Numbered from the stretch's first letter, positions 20,918-31,961 are shown. The stretch: 64,000 bases of DNA from Tenrec ecaudatus (GCF_050624435.1 NC_134546.1:11183001-11247000), one strand, 5' to 3'. Program-made: numbers and translations. Notes: generated by a model not told the origin, from the letters alone.

Positions 20918-21063
20918 GGGAGTCCTGATGGAGTAGTGATTACGCATCCAGGTGCGATCCGCGTGGTGGGAAGAGGGAGAAAGACAGGGCTTTCTTCTCC
21001 TGTAAACAGTTACAGCCTTGGAAACCCACGGGTCACTATGAATCAGCATTGACTCGAGAGCAG
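20918..21063 (+). mobile_element. AfroSINE, tail cut by LTR
   Basis: Head 'gggagtcctgatggagtag' through 'cactatgaatcagcattgac' and 'tcgagagcag', where the ERVL-like LTR at 21064 begins. Confidence 0.8.
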
Positions 21064-21543
21064 TGTGGTAGTTACATCATCTGGTGTCAACTTGAGGATA
21101 TTAAGAGTGAAGGGGTGGAATTTAGCCTGTCAATCAGGTCACAACTTGATGACCTCATTTGGAGTCACGATGGAGATAAATAGCTCACTGGAGGCCAGAC
21201 TGACTCTCTGCTTCCTCTTTCTGCTGACAAGACACATGGAGCTACGCTGATGGAGCCAAAGCCTTGGAGTTGGAGAAGCCACGTGGAGACCCATGCCACC
21301 ACTGAGATGCTTCCACTGCCACAAGACTTTCCACCCACTAGCCTGTGATCTTCCTACATTCGGTTTCATTGCATGTGTTGCATGAGTCTGAAGAGGAGTT
21401 TATAGATTGGTATGGGACATATGGGCTAATATCAGACTTATGGACTTGATCTGGGCTGCTCTGGGATGTTTTCTCAATATTCAATTGCTCGTGTATATAA
21501 AGCTCTTTCTTATAAATGTTTGAGTGCCGATGAATTTGTTTCT
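21064..21543 (+). mobile_element. ERVL/MLT2-like LTR, 3' truncated
   Basis: Starts 'tgtggtagttacatcatctg' directly after the AfroSINE tail. It has all family blocks up to 'gatgaatttgtttctt' but lacks the final 'ctagtctacc…actaacaca', so no target duplication can be read. Confidence 0.8.
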
Positions 21544-21780
21544 TGATATGTGTGAATGCCTATTGCAATAAATTGGTTGAAAGACTGGCTCATGGAGTGT
21601 GTTACTCTCAAGAAAGAACCTGGCCCAGTCACTGTGTGAAGCTTAGAGACTGCAAGGTCACTTCCTTCGCGCATAAGCAGACTGATTCCTAAGCTAACAT
21701 ACAAGGGGAGACAATTTAGAGACTGCAAGGTCGCTGCCCCTGATTCCTAAGCTCTGTCTTTGGAACTGTCCTAAGGTGCT

Positions 21781-21922
21781 GAAGACACACTCTGAGGGAG
21801 AAAGACAGGCTCTCTACTCCCGTCAAGACTTACAGTCTCAGAAACCCACTGAGACAGTTCCACCCTGTCCAGTAGGGTTGCTCTGAGCCAGTCTTGTCTC
21901 GGTGACAGGGAGTTTTGTTTCG
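21781..21922 (+). mobile_element. AfroSINE, 5' truncated
   Basis: 'actctgagggagaaagacag', 'ctactcccgtcaagacttac', 'tagggttgctctgagccag'. The tRNA-like head is missing. Confidence 0.75.
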
Positions 21923-23251
21923 CAATCATGTTTAAATGTAAACGGGAAGGATCCAGGTGCCAAGGAAGGGTTGGTTATACAGGAGAGAGGAGACAGTTAC
22001 TGTGTGAGGCTCTGAGGGCAGGAGGTGTAGGGACCCAAGGGTCAGGAACGGGGCTGCTGTCTTCTGGGCAGGAAGCAGCCGCCTGGGGACTGCTGGAAAG
22101 GAAGGAGGATGTAAGTGGGTCGTACCAGGAAGTGGAGGATCTGGTTCAAAGGCCTTAATTTTTGAAAAGTAGGTGGCAGGGCTTCTGTAGAGATGTGTGG
22201 TGGGCGTAGGGAGATGTTCAAGGGGAGTGGAGGGTGTTTGTAAGACTTTGTGAGAAGAATAGCAACTCTCAATTTCACTAGGTCGCGAGGGAATTTCAGC
22301 TCTGGGCAGCATGGAGGGGAGATGCTTGGGTGGAGGAACGCAGACGTGTAGTGGAAGGAAGGTAGGTGGGTCGTGTGCCCACCCCACACCTCCTGCCTCC
22401 TCTGCGTACCCTCCAGCCAGACTCCCTGTTCCCCGAGGAGGAAGCAAATGAGGTGTGTGTGACATACAGCAATTTCCGTTTGGGGCTACTGGATAACTGA
22501 GAGAGCGCCTTTTTTATAATTCACAAATATTAACTTAACGCAGGAGCCGATCCATTTTAGTGGGGAGAAAAACAAACAATCACCAAACCAAACCAAACCA
22601 AACCAAACCAAACCAAAGCCCTTCTTTGACCGTAGACCGAAAGGTGATACTTCCCACAGGTTGACCAGGAAAACCAGCGCTCGTGAGCAGACCTGACACA
22701 GGTTCCAAGCCTTTTGCCCGGTGGATATTGGCTGGTTGGTTTTCAGCTAGGACAGGGCTGTGCTTCGGGGTTCTCGGTGCGGGGCGCCTCGGTAGCAGAA
22801 GCGCAGTGGATTTGGCACCCTGCCTGTGGAACAATGGCCTGTCACTCCAGTTACAAATTGCAGCTGTATAAAATAACAGGAAACGTGGGCTTTGACAGAT
22901 TCCGCTGGAAAGATGAAGTCTTTGGAAAAGGGTGCTGCGGCAGCTTCGTGTTTTATTTATTTATTTTTTGGGGGAGAAAAAACAGCAGCTTTAATAGTGC
23001 AGGAGAGAAAATCCTGCTGTCGGGCTAAGGAAGGCAACAGAGGACCCGAGTGGAGCCTCGTTCTGGAAGGGCGCTCACAGAGCTTCAGAGTCCTCTGTAT
23101 TCTCTTTATTAGGAGAGAAGCAGGTAGACGTGAACACCAGACGGGACCCCAGAAAGACTTGAGCCTCAGGAAGGAAACGATTTGGGCTTCCTCTGTCTTT
23201 CAGATGACACCCCCTCATTTGTTGAGGGGTTTTTGTTGTTTCCCAATTTTC
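21923..23251. other. unassigned sequence, about 1.3 kb, with a pentanucleotide run
   Basis: No recognised transposon apart from a (CCAAA)n run. Frames up to 177 codons occur on the minus strand (21932-22465). They are Pro/Ser/Leu-rich with no recognisable domain. One of the larger repeat-poor stretches in the window. Confidence 0.4.
22583..22617. repeat. (CCAAA)n pentanucleotide microsatellite
   Basis: Seven consecutive CCAAA units. Its complement, TTTGG, is the same unit that forms AfroSINE tails, so it may be the remnant of a SINE tail, but no SINE body adjoins it. Confidence 0.9.
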
Positions 23252-23430
23252 TCCTCACTACCTGCAAGGCCAGGGGTTCGAACCCACCAGCTTCCCTGTG
23301 GAAGAAAGCGGGGGCTGTCTGTTCCTGTAAAGATTTGCAGTCCAGGAAACACGGTACCGGGTTGCTGTGAGTTGAAATGGACTTGATTGCAGTGGGTTGG
23401 GTTTGGGTTTGGATTTGGGTTTATCTAGCC
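23252..23430 (+). mobile_element. AfroSINE with (GGGTTT)-rich tail
   Basis: 'caaggccaggggttcgaacc', 'gttcctgtaaagatttgc' and 'gttgctgtgagttgaaatgg', then a tail of 'gggttt' units at 23394-23424. The B box (ggttcgaacc) is unusually close to the consensus. Confidence 0.85.
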
Positions 23431-24819
23431 TCCAGCTTGCCCATCAATTCTCCTTGCACGTTCATTTTCCTGGAGGGAGGAGGTTGTTATTCCAATAGAC
23501 CCAGAATGCCTGGGAGGACGCTGGCGCTGGTCTTAGCATCTCCACGACGTCTGGGGAGATGAACCTGTCACTGACTGTGCTCCCGGGCAACCCCCAGTCA
23601 CTGACCGGTGGGTCTCCGCCCTTTGTTACCTACTTGAAATCAATTCAACCTCTTCAGTGAACACTGACCACCATGAACTGCTAAGAAGTTGTCGAGAGGT
23701 TAATATTTTGGTGGGGAGGATGGAGGGTGGTGTTTCTGAGGCTCCCGAGACATCCATCTGTGAAGGTAGATAGAAGAGGGACGTCTGTGGTCATGCAGAT
23801 TCATCACTGATCATCGGAAGTCTGCCTGGAGAGATTTCTTTGGCATGGAGGGTGACTGGAGCAACGGAAGGGCAGGCGTTGTCTCACTCCGTCTACAGCT
23901 GTCTGGTTTGAGCCCGAGCCAGCCCACACGATATGTGTTGGTATCTGGCATGGGTAGAGAATGGGATGGCCAGGGTAAACCCATGACTCAGATTGTTTGG
24001 AAGATTTTGCCTGTGGCGATATGTCCCTCCCTATGCCTGCTGGTGACCCTGAGACTCTGGTGGTCTGAGAAGAGCTGGGGGGCCGTCAGTGCCTCCACTC
24101 CTCATCAGGAACTAGTCATCCTTCTGGAAAATAGAACCCCCAACCAGTCATTGCCTTGGGGTCCTTTCCATCTTACAAGACTCCGGGGTCGCAACCTGAA
24201 AGGGGCTATTTCCCTGCTCCTGCTCCGATGCGTCCCCCCAACACACACATACCCGCCCCGCCTGGCCAGGATATCCAAACTGCAGGATCAGCAGTCTCTC
24301 CCCACCCAGACCTCAGTCAGACCCCACTTCTCCCTCGGTCCCTTCAGGGTGGGTTGTGGGGAACAAAGCCAAGTGAACATGGAGCCTGGCTCCCTGAGGT
24401 CCTTATAGAGGACCCCTGCTTTTGTAGATTCTTTTGAGACCCAAGATGGGTGGTGGTGGGGCACCTATGCATCCAGCGCTCCCTAGCAAGGGCCCTGCCC
24501 CTGCAGCCTCCCCCCTCCACCTCCCCACCCCCCTGCCCACACACCAGCCCCACCTCCAGACCTCTGCTAGTCTGCCCTGGCAGATAGACCTCCTGCCCTT
24601 AAAAGAAACCTGAAGATGCCGTCCAATTCCCTTTCCCTATGCCCTCTGGCTGCTTGGTGGGCATAGCTCAGGGGGCGTAGGCTCTGGTCTCTGCAGAATC
24701 CCTCTCTGAGCCTTCAGGGGCAGCACTGTCAGTCCTTCTCGAGTTTTTCCAACTCCAAGAAACTCATGCTAGGCACCCTGAGAACACCTTTTGGGATCCC
24801 TGCCCCCGACGATGGGCAC
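23431..24819. other. repeat-poor, GC-rich sequence, about 1.4 kb
   Basis: No transposon recognised. It contains a C-rich tract (24505-24550) and two overlapping frames (187 codons at 23845-24408 and 93 codons at 24156-24437). Neither gives a recognisable domain, and no splice sites or promoter context make a gene model convincing. This is the largest repeat-free block and the best place to test for an unseen exon. Confidence 0.4.
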
Positions 24820-25668
24820 TGTGTGGTCTCAAACGAGGAAAGGTGTGCATCCAGTGACATCCTCTGACTGTGCTTATTCAGCCTGGATCTGAGCGGATCA
24901 CCAGAGAAGCTGAACTGTATGAAGAAGGAGACAGCAGCAGGGTTGAAAGAACCCTCATTATGAACTGAGATATGCTGAAAGCAGACAGGGACGCGAAGCC
25001 CTTATCGATGAAGCTCAAACTCTGTAGCCATCAGGGTGCCCTGAGCTTCCAAGAAAACCCAAGTCCTCACTATTGGGTGACATCATGATCAGTGGAGAAA
25101 AGATTGAAATTGCTTGGATCCACAACCAGCATCCATAGAAGCAGCGATAAAAAAAATCAAGTGACATATTGTGCTGGGTCATTCTGTTGCCAGAGACCCC
25201 TTTAAAGGTGTTCCTTGAGGATAAGGGTGCACGGTATTGTCAATTGCAAGTGAAAGCTGGCTAAGGAATCAGGAAGTGTGCAGAAGAATTGACACCTTGA
25301 AAATGTGGTGTAGACAAAGAGGACTGAATACAACACAGATTTCCAAAGAAGAACAATTATATTTAAAAAAAATTTTTTTTAAGATCAAACAAATCTGTCT
25401 TGGGAGAAAGACAACCAGAAGGCTCCTTGGAAGTCAGGCTGGAGACTCTTCACCCCAGGTCTTCTGGGCCTACTATTTGGAGAGACTGGTCCCTGGAGAA
25501 GGACATCCAGCTTGGCAGAGGGCAGGTCAGTGAAAGAGAGGAAGACATTCAAGGAGATGGATTGACACCGTGGTGACTGCAACAATGGGCTCAAACATGG
25601 CAATTGTGAGGATGACCCAGGGCTGGGCCATGTTTCATTCTACGATACAAAGGGGGACGATGGGTGGG
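24820..25668 (+). mobile_element. RTE LINE relic abutting an ERV LTR
   Basis: Blocks in order: 'aaggtgtgcatccag', 'aacccaagtcctcac', 'ggagaaaagattgaaatt', 'caaatctgtcttggg', 'ccctggagaaggacatcc' and 'ggctcaaacatggcaattg'. The 3' tail is cut at about 25668, where the minus-strand ERV LTR begins. The frame is broken throughout. Confidence 0.8.
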
Positions 25669-26367
25669 TGTCAGGGTACCTGCCCTAACACATAGTCACG
25701 GGTCCGGTAGGCGCAATTGTACAGCGATACTAAGTAAAGATTATAGTAAAGTCATAAAGAGCATGAGAGATAGAAGAGAGTTTAAAACAATGGAATCAGA
25801 CACATTTCATGGTAGCATGCTCACCTCAGCCCTGCTTGGTGTTCCATGTGGAGAGGCAGAGAGATTTAATGCTAGCCAAGACTTTCATATTCTCTGGGGG
25901 GGCATGCGTGCCCCCTAATTACAGGTGAAGACATACGTCACAGGAAAGGGTTGTGCTATAGGTAAAACAGTAATGGAAGGGGGTGGTCTAGGGGTGTCCA
26001 CGCAAATAGGAAGAGGAGAGATTGGGGGTATACATGTGGCAAAATGGGTGGATCCTAGATTCAGGATGGCAGCCTAACTTTGGATGTCACTGAGCCGGTT
26101 TGACCTGTCCCTGGCACCATTCTCAGTAGGGTGTAAACTCCACCTACAGGAACCAAATCAATGACTGCAGGCCTCTAGAGCTTCTCTCTAGAAGCCTATT
26201 GTCCTTAACAGCAGGGAGCAGGGCCTACTGTAGTCTGGTGATGGACTGTCCCCAGGGAGGATGTCTATGAGCATCTGACCTCCCCCATATGCTAGCAAAA
26301 GGTCCCTAACGTTTGGCATGTCTTTGGGGGAGACAAAGCTGGGGGAAAGTTTCTTTATAATCCCACA
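25669..26367 (-). mobile_element. 3' LTR of a partial ERV (family A)
   Basis: On the minus strand the LTR runs from 'tgtgggattataaagaaac' (26367) to '…gcaggtaccctgaca' (25669), 699 bp with TG…CA ends. It is homologous along most of its length to the forward LTR at 51191-51923, with shared blocks 'gtctcccccaaa', 'tgtgacgtatgtcttcacc' and 'gaggtgagcatgctacc'. Immediately upstream in sense orientation is a polypurine tract, so this is a 3' LTR, not a solo LTR. No clean target duplication was found. Confidence 0.8.
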
Positions 26368-26882
26368 ATTCCCCCTTTTGTTTTATATATAAAATTCAAA
26401 AGAGCCACATGGGTGACAGGGTTATTTTCTATACATTAAAAGCTGTCAAGACAAAACTTCATGATCCAATTAATATAGCCCAAAATCCAAGCATATAGCA
26501 AACATTTCGAATCCAGGCGCTGGGGATAAAGTCCCCCTATGCCCATCTGCTATTGGAGGAAGGTATGAGAGGGATTGGATGCCGCGGAGGGAAGAAATTC
26601 AGCCAATAGAATCTGCCTCTATAGGGAGATTGAATCAACCATGTGCCCACTTTAAGGCAGCACAGCTTTAAGGGAGAAACTGTGGACATGACAGACAACC
26701 GCAGGAACATGTACCTGGACCATATCTCCAACTACCAGAGTGGCGGTCTTCCTGCCATGGAATACTAGTCTTCCAGATTCCCTCCGTACCAATCAGGGAA
26801 TAAGTCCCAGTTCTATTTCCCTCAGTGCTTTGGGACACCTGACAATAACGGGTCCTTTCATGTATCTTTTGAGGTTGTCGCG
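26368..26882 (-). mobile_element. ERV internal remnant with polypurine tract
   Basis: Minus-strand sequence between an AfroSINE fragment and the 3' LTR. It ends in 'aaaacaaaagggggaat' next to the LTR, a retroviral polypurine tract. The rest (about 500 bp) has two short frames and many stops. I could not assign it to pol or env. The provirus lacks gag, most of pol and the 5' LTR here. Confidence 0.6.
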
Positions 26883-26950
26883 GACTCAATTCCAATTCGA
26901 GATGACCCTCTGTGTGCTCACAAGAACTGCCCCAGCATATTTTTCCAGCC
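26883..26950 (-). mobile_element. AfroSINE tail-proximal fragment
   Basis: 'actcaattccaattcgag' then 'gatgaccctctgtgtg' resembles the reverse complement of the RTE-like part of AfroSINE. The head is missing. Confidence 0.45.
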
Positions 26951-26984
26951 TATGACCTCCAAAGATCACCAGGCCAGCCTTCTG

Positions 26985-27190
26985 GGGGGCCTCAAACTCA
27001 CTGCCCTTGGGTCCATTCCAATTCCAAGCGACCCTGTAGGGCGGAGGAGAACGGCCCCTAAGGTTTTCTAAGACTGTAACTCTTTGTGGGAGTAGAGCGC
27101 CTCTGTCTTTCTCCCTGGGAGTTGCTAATGGCTTTGAATGAATGACCTTGAAGTTAGCAGCCAACGCATCACCATGCTACCACAAGGGCT
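26985..27190 (-). mobile_element. AfroSINE
   Basis: 'ccattccaattccaagcgac', 'ggttttctaagactgtaac', 'ctctgtctttctccctggg' and the head 'ctaccacaagggctcct'. Confidence 0.82.
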
Positions 27191-27309
27191 CCTCCTATGT
27201 ATCCCATGTATCTGGTAGTAGAGATTATTATAACAACCAGCAGGTCATTTTTGGAGGACCAATAGACCACATGTGCCAATAGACCACATACCCAGTTGTC
27301 TTTAAGGCT

Positions 27310-27482
27310 GCTCTGACTGACGGCAGCCTCCCCCATGGGTCGGAGCAGAACTGTGCTCCACGGCCTGACTGTCAGAAGTAGCTTGACAGGCCTTTCTTCT
27401 GAGGGGCCTCAGGCTAGACTTGAACAACCAACCTTTGGGGTTGGTCGTCAAGCATGTTAACCATTGGCGCCACTTAGGCACT
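27310..27482 (-). mobile_element. AfroSINE, divergent subtype
   Basis: 'caggcctttcttctgagg', 'caaccaacctttggggttgg' and 'ttaaccattggcgccac'. Same subtype as 1783-1964. Confidence 0.65.
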
Positions 27483-28199
27483 CTGTCGTATAACAGGCTT
27501 GAAAGAAATGTCCACGATGATTACATCTGCTTAGCCCTGCAGACATCAACTTCTTCTCTTGTAGGTGGGCACCATCCCGTCTGTGGTAGTCAAGACAATT
27601 GTTACACACTCACTTCTACTCTCTGACCCCACCCTACTGTGATCGTCCCACTCCATTGTTGTGGAGAACATACACAGAGGATTTAAAGGGGCTGACACAG
27701 TCGGGCTTCCCTGTGTGGCTTTCTTATAGCCATAAGAAGATGGCTCAAGAGGCCTGGAAGTCCCTGAAGAGTGAGAGATGTGTAGAGCTGAGCCCCCTGG
27801 CCAAGGACGGTGGAGGAATGGGGTGGATTGCAATGCATCCATTGCTAGCTGCTAGGCAATCTTTCATTTGACTCAGCCTCCCATTCCCTGTGAGCCCACG
27901 TATACTGAAGCCAAGGGCTGCCTGGTCCTCTTTCTGGCCGTCTCCTTGAAGGAAGGCTGGACCCTTGTGATCCAGACTGTGTTCACGAGCTGGCTTTGAC
28001 GGTCAGGCCTTTCTTCCTAGCCCATCTCGGTCTGGAAGTTCTGTTGAAACCTATTCCAGAATCATAGCAACTCACAGGCCCCCACTAATCGGAGGCGGTG
28101 GCTGGGCAGCGTTGTGAGGGGCGCTGGCCAGTGGTCCAGTCAGGGTCTTTCTGATGGAAGTGAGAACTCTACCATGGAACCCCCAGGGCCTCTCCCAGG
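27483..28199. other. unassigned sequence, about 720 bp
   Basis: A possible old SINE fragment lies near 28000-28080 ('gtcaggcctttcttcctag') but is too short to call. Frames near 28-98 codons lack support. Confidence 0.35.
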
Positions 28200-28372
28200 C
28201 CTTATGGATTTTAACATTCCATTGGGCTGTAGGTGAAAATTTGCACAGCAAAGTCATTTCCCAACCAATAATTTATACACAAATGGCTCTGTCCCATTGG
28301 TTGTCATCCCCACAACGTGTTAGCACTCTTCCTAGTTCCCCTCCAGTGTCTTTCAGACTTTGAAGTCTGATC
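28200..28372 (-). mobile_element. older afrotherian L1 3' end (tentative)
   Basis: 'ttttaacattccattggg', 'aatttatacacaaatggc' and 'cacaacgtgttagcac' resemble an older afrotherian LINE 3' end read in reverse. Assigned from memory of the family, not by comparison within the window. Confidence 0.35.
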
Positions 28373-28463
28373 TTTTGAAAATGTTTCACTTTGAATTTTG
28401 TTCTACATTTTTTTACCTCTGCTTGTGGTCTCGGTCAGAAAGGTTGGTTGAGGTAGCTGGGCC

Positions 28464-28980
28464 TGTGTTAGTCTTGGTGCTTTAGAGAAACAAATCCACA
28501 GAAACTCATATGTATAAGAGAGTTTTATATAAAGGTTAAGTGTGCATCAAGAAAACATCCCAACCCAGTGCTGCCCATTCCCACAAGTCCAACATTAGCC
28601 CATATGTCTGACACCAATCCACAAAGTCCTCCTCCATCTCACAAAATACACACTAAGATGCTGACTGCAGGAAGAAAGCTGAGTCAATGAATGTGTAAGC
28701 ATCTCAGCACTGGCAGGAGTCTCCAGGGTGCTCCAGCACCCAGGGCGGCATCGGGATAAGTCTGTGTGGCTTCTCCTCAGGAATGTCTTGCAGGAAGTGA
28801 GCCTTGCCAGCTGAAGCAGGGAACTGACTAAGGCAGCTGCACCCTGGTCCAACCAGCAGAAATCAAGTCACCCTAGAACTAGAAAGGTGAGGCTCACCGA
28901 GGCATTTTTTCTCTCCGCCCTTCAATTAACCCCACATGTGTTTATCGGCCAGGTTGGCACAATAAACTTTAACTGTCTCA
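28464..28980 (-). mobile_element. ERVL/MLT2-like solo LTR
   Basis: Plus strand starts 'tgtgttagtcttggtgc' and ends '…taactgtctca'. The internal 'gttttatataaagg' and 'agcccatatgtctgacacc' match the family. Flanks gggcc (28459-28463) and gggac (28981-28985) are a 5 bp duplication with one change. A divergent older copy. Confidence 0.75.
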
Positions 28981-29039
28981 GGGACCCATCTAGTTCTTCT
29001 GATCTCAGAGTAGGGGGGACTATGATTCATGTCACACAA

Positions 29040-29300
29040 TCTTTTTAAAAGAGTTTTAAATTTAATTTTAACAGTTTCATTGACATATAACTCACATGCC
29101 ATATAATTTGGTGGTTTAATATATATTTTAAAGAGTTATGCAATCACCACCTCAATCAATTTTAGATTATATTTTCTTCATTCTTTTACTTATTATTATC
29201 TACCCATATTCTCTCAATCTCCCTTGCCATAACCCTAAGAAGCTATTAATCCTGTTACTACCTCTATAGATTTCCTGATCCTGGATTTCATTTAAACAAA
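29040..29300 (-). mobile_element. ancient L1M fragment
   Basis: 'tttcattgacatataactc', 'acatgccatataatttgg', 'gagttatgcaatcaccacc' and 'tctatagatttcctgatcc' are the blocks of a mammalian-wide L1M segment in reverse orientation. Confidence 0.7.
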
Positions 29301-30118
29301 AGTATACCCAAATCAAAACCCAACAAGAATAGCAAAATAAAACAGAGAAAAACTTCAATAAAAAAAGAAGGCAGGAAAATAACAAAAAGTAGAACAACTT
29401 TAAAATGGGTCATAAGGGAATGATAAGGTGTTAAATTTTAACCTTACTACCTCTACATTAGCCAACTTTCAAATGTAGGCTGTCTGATAGCAAATCTATT
29501 CATATCCTTGGTCAATTTTCAGAGGGGATGCACCAGAGGCTTAATCCATGTGGAGACCTTGCAAGTGGATTTTGGGCTTCTCACTGTCATCCATAGCCTA
29601 CTTCAAACCAGGTGCTCAGAATTTAAGCTCTGATACAGTTCCTTCCCCCGGGTTTGGATTTTATTACCTACAATCCTTGGATCACACAGGCTGATGTACT
29701 TCTGTGAAGACTTAGCGCTGTCACAAACTCTTTAGATGAAGAAGCAGAAGCCCAGAGAGCTTCATGTAAAAAAAAGGACACAGAAACAAAAATATTTTTT
29801 AAGACGTAGAAATGTTGTGAATTAAAATGTTATTAAGAATGTTTAAAAAAAGAATGTTGATGATATTTTAATTAAAAGTTCTTTTAAAACACATGGAAAT
29901 GTTATTAATAAAAGAAACTATTTTTATAGAGCCAGATAAGCACACTTCTTTTTAATCCTTGAAAACTAGAGATACTGTTATTGGATGACACTCCTTTGAG
30001 ATATGCAGACAAAAATTCAGAGGAGGAATAATTTAAACCTTTAGGGAAACAGGTTGGAATGACATCAGAGAGAAAGTAAAACAAACAAAGAAAAACCTCA
30101 CTTTTACTCTTGCGTTTG
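29301..30118. other. AT-rich unassigned sequence, about 800 bp
   Basis: AT-rich with several A runs. No recognised element and no coding support. Confidence 0.4.
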
Positions 30119-30305
30119 GAAGGCACCCTGGTAGGTCAATGAGCTCAGTGGTCAACACTTGACAGCTAACCAACCGTTGGAGATTCGGACCCTCCAGCCA
30201 GTCTGGTCCTGTCAGGATGACCGGCTTGAAAACCCTATGAGTAGTTAGACAATGTCACATGAGCTTGCTATAATTTGGGATTGATTTGAGACCACCCAAC
30301 AACAT
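30119..30305 (+). mobile_element. AfroSINE, diverged
   Basis: 'aaggcaccctggtaggtc', 'acagctaaccaaccgttgg', 'ccagccagtctggtcctg' and the tail 'accacccaacaacatc', which resembles an RTE tail. Diverged. Confidence 0.6.
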
Positions 30306-30380
30306 CAAAGGCAATGGCGTTTCATAACTCCCTGGCAGTTTGGGGCTGCAAAAGAACGATTGGCTGCTGTTGTTCTAGAC

Positions 30381-30563
30381 CAAACCGCGGCTCGGTTGGT
30401 ACACGTGGCTCTGAGATAAGATGGAAAAAACGTTTAAAGGGTATTATTCAGATCATGGTGCTTTCATTTGTTTGTAAAAATATATTTATGGGTCTCGAAT
30501 AATTTTCATGTTGTTGGGAGGGACATGATTGGCTCTTCCATCTCAAAAGTTTGCGGCCCCCTG
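30381..30563. mobile_element. hAT-like MITE with 8 bp target duplication
   Basis: A 183 bp stretch bounded by 'caaaccgcggctc' and 'gtttgcggccccctg', an imperfect inverted repeat. Flanks ttctagac (30373-30380) and ttctagat (30564-30571) match in 7 of 8 bases, as for hAT transposons. The interior is AT-rich with no open frame. It is not SPIN; I do not recognise the family. Confidence 0.55.
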
Positions 30564-30571
30564 TTCTAGAT

Positions 30572-31042
30572 GAACTCGGAAGGTGAGCATGACTCACCTG
30601 GAAGAAGAGACTCAGGTCACGCACGGGAAGCTCCCCTGTTGGAGCCCCTTTTCTGCCCTTGGGGGTCCCTCAGTCTTTTGTGATACCTTCTGTCCTTGCC
30701 ACACCCCTTACCTGGAGCTGGGGAGCTCTCTGTGCCTGCCATCTCCTCCCCCACCCCCACCCCTTTCTCTAGGTTTATTGATAGTGGAATGCATTTCAGA
30801 AATTTAGGAAAACAATGGGCCCAACTCGTCTAAGCAGAGCTGGGTTTGGATGGCTACCATTCAGGGATTTCAAAATCACATCCATGTGTGGACATGACAA
30901 AGCCTGCAATTCTTGGCAATGGCAGTGTTGCATGCCAGGCTTAACTGAAGACAATATTGCTTCTGGGATAATTCACCCCCATACAAAACAGAGTAGACCA
31001 TGTTATCTGACATCCTGGTGGCTCCAGTTTTCTTTACCACAC
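30572..31042. other. unassigned sequence, about 470 bp
   Basis: No recognised repeat. Contains a CCCA-rich run (30748-30764). Confidence 0.35.
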
Positions 31043-31135
31043 CTGGACTCTGGAGTCAGACAGGCCTGGTCTCAAATCCCATTGCTGCTATATATTGGCT
31101 AGGGGACTTTGCGCCTCCGTTTAAGAGTCTGTCGA
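31043..31135 (+). mobile_element. MIR, left part (split by L1)
   Basis: 'ctggagtcagacaggcctgg' and 'tctcaaatcccattgctgc' are MIR blocks. It is cut at about 31135 by an L1 3' end and continues at 31666-31735. Confidence 0.75.
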
Positions 31136-31665
31136 CAGGGTGGATGATACCTTCAGGACCAAGGGTGTGAGGGACGATGCTGGGAGAGTGGAGGGTGAGT
31201 GGGTTGGAAAGGGGGAACTGATTACAAGGATCCACATGTGACCTCTTCCCTGGGAGAGGGACGGCAGAAAAGGGGGGGAAGGGAGACTCCGGATAGGGCA
31301 AGATATGACAAAATAACGAGGTATAAATTACCAAGGGCACATGAGGGAGGGGGGAATGGGGAGGGAGGGGGAAAAAAAAAGAGGACCTGATGCAAGGGGC
31401 TTAAGTGGAGAGCAAATGCCTTGAGAATGATTGGGGCAGGGAATGTATGAATGTGCTTTATACAATTGATGTATGTATATGTATGGATGGTGGTAAGAGT
31501 TGTTTGAGTCCCTAATAAAATGTAAAAGAAGAAAAGAGAAAAAAATGATTAGGGCAAAGACTGTACAGATGTGCTTTATACAATTGATGTATGTATATGT
31601 ATGAACTGTGAAAAGAATTGTATGAGCCCCAATAAATTGTTAAAATAAAAAAATTAAAAAAAAAA
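31136..31665 (+). mobile_element. young L1 3' end with duplicated terminus, inside MIR
   Basis: 530 bp L1 3' UTR with a G-rich tract (31343-31370). Two consecutive termini follow, each with 'acaattgatgtatgtatatg' and an AATAAA-type signal, offset by 118 bp (31427 and 31545). An A-rich tail follows. The MIR sequence 'aagagtctgtcga' (31123-31135) recurs as 'aagagtccgccga' (31666-31678), a 13 bp duplication with two changes. Confidence 0.85.
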
Positions 31666-31735
31666 AAGAGTCCGCCGAGTAATGAAAATAAGACCTGCCT
31701 GAGAGAGGTGCCCTGGGCAATAACTGAGAACATAA
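31666..31735 (+). mobile_element. MIR, right part
   Basis: Resumes after the L1: 'agtaatgaaaataagacctg' corresponds to the MIR core downstream of the split. Confidence 0.55.
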
Positions 31736-31961
31736 AGGCGGAACTCCTAGAATCAAGCAAGCGCCATGGTAGGCGCTCACCGGTGTGGACATGATCATCC
31801 ATTGCCTTACCTCCCCACAGAGGCACAGAGAGCTAGGCCTGCTATTGAGCTCAGGAGCATCTTCTTCTACCACCAGTCTTCACCCTTTGCCCAGGTGGAA
31901 GGATGGAGCAGAGACATGGAGCTGGGAAGGTGGAAGGAGACCAAACAGGGGAAAGTTGCCA

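Noticed and set aside
21932..22465. 177-codon frame on the minus strand
   Set aside because: Rich in Pro, Leu and Ser, no domain, overlapping another frame on the same strand. No promoter or splice support.
22892..23386. 164-codon frame ending in an AfroSINE
   Set aside because: The C-terminal part is SINE sequence and the rest shows no family features.
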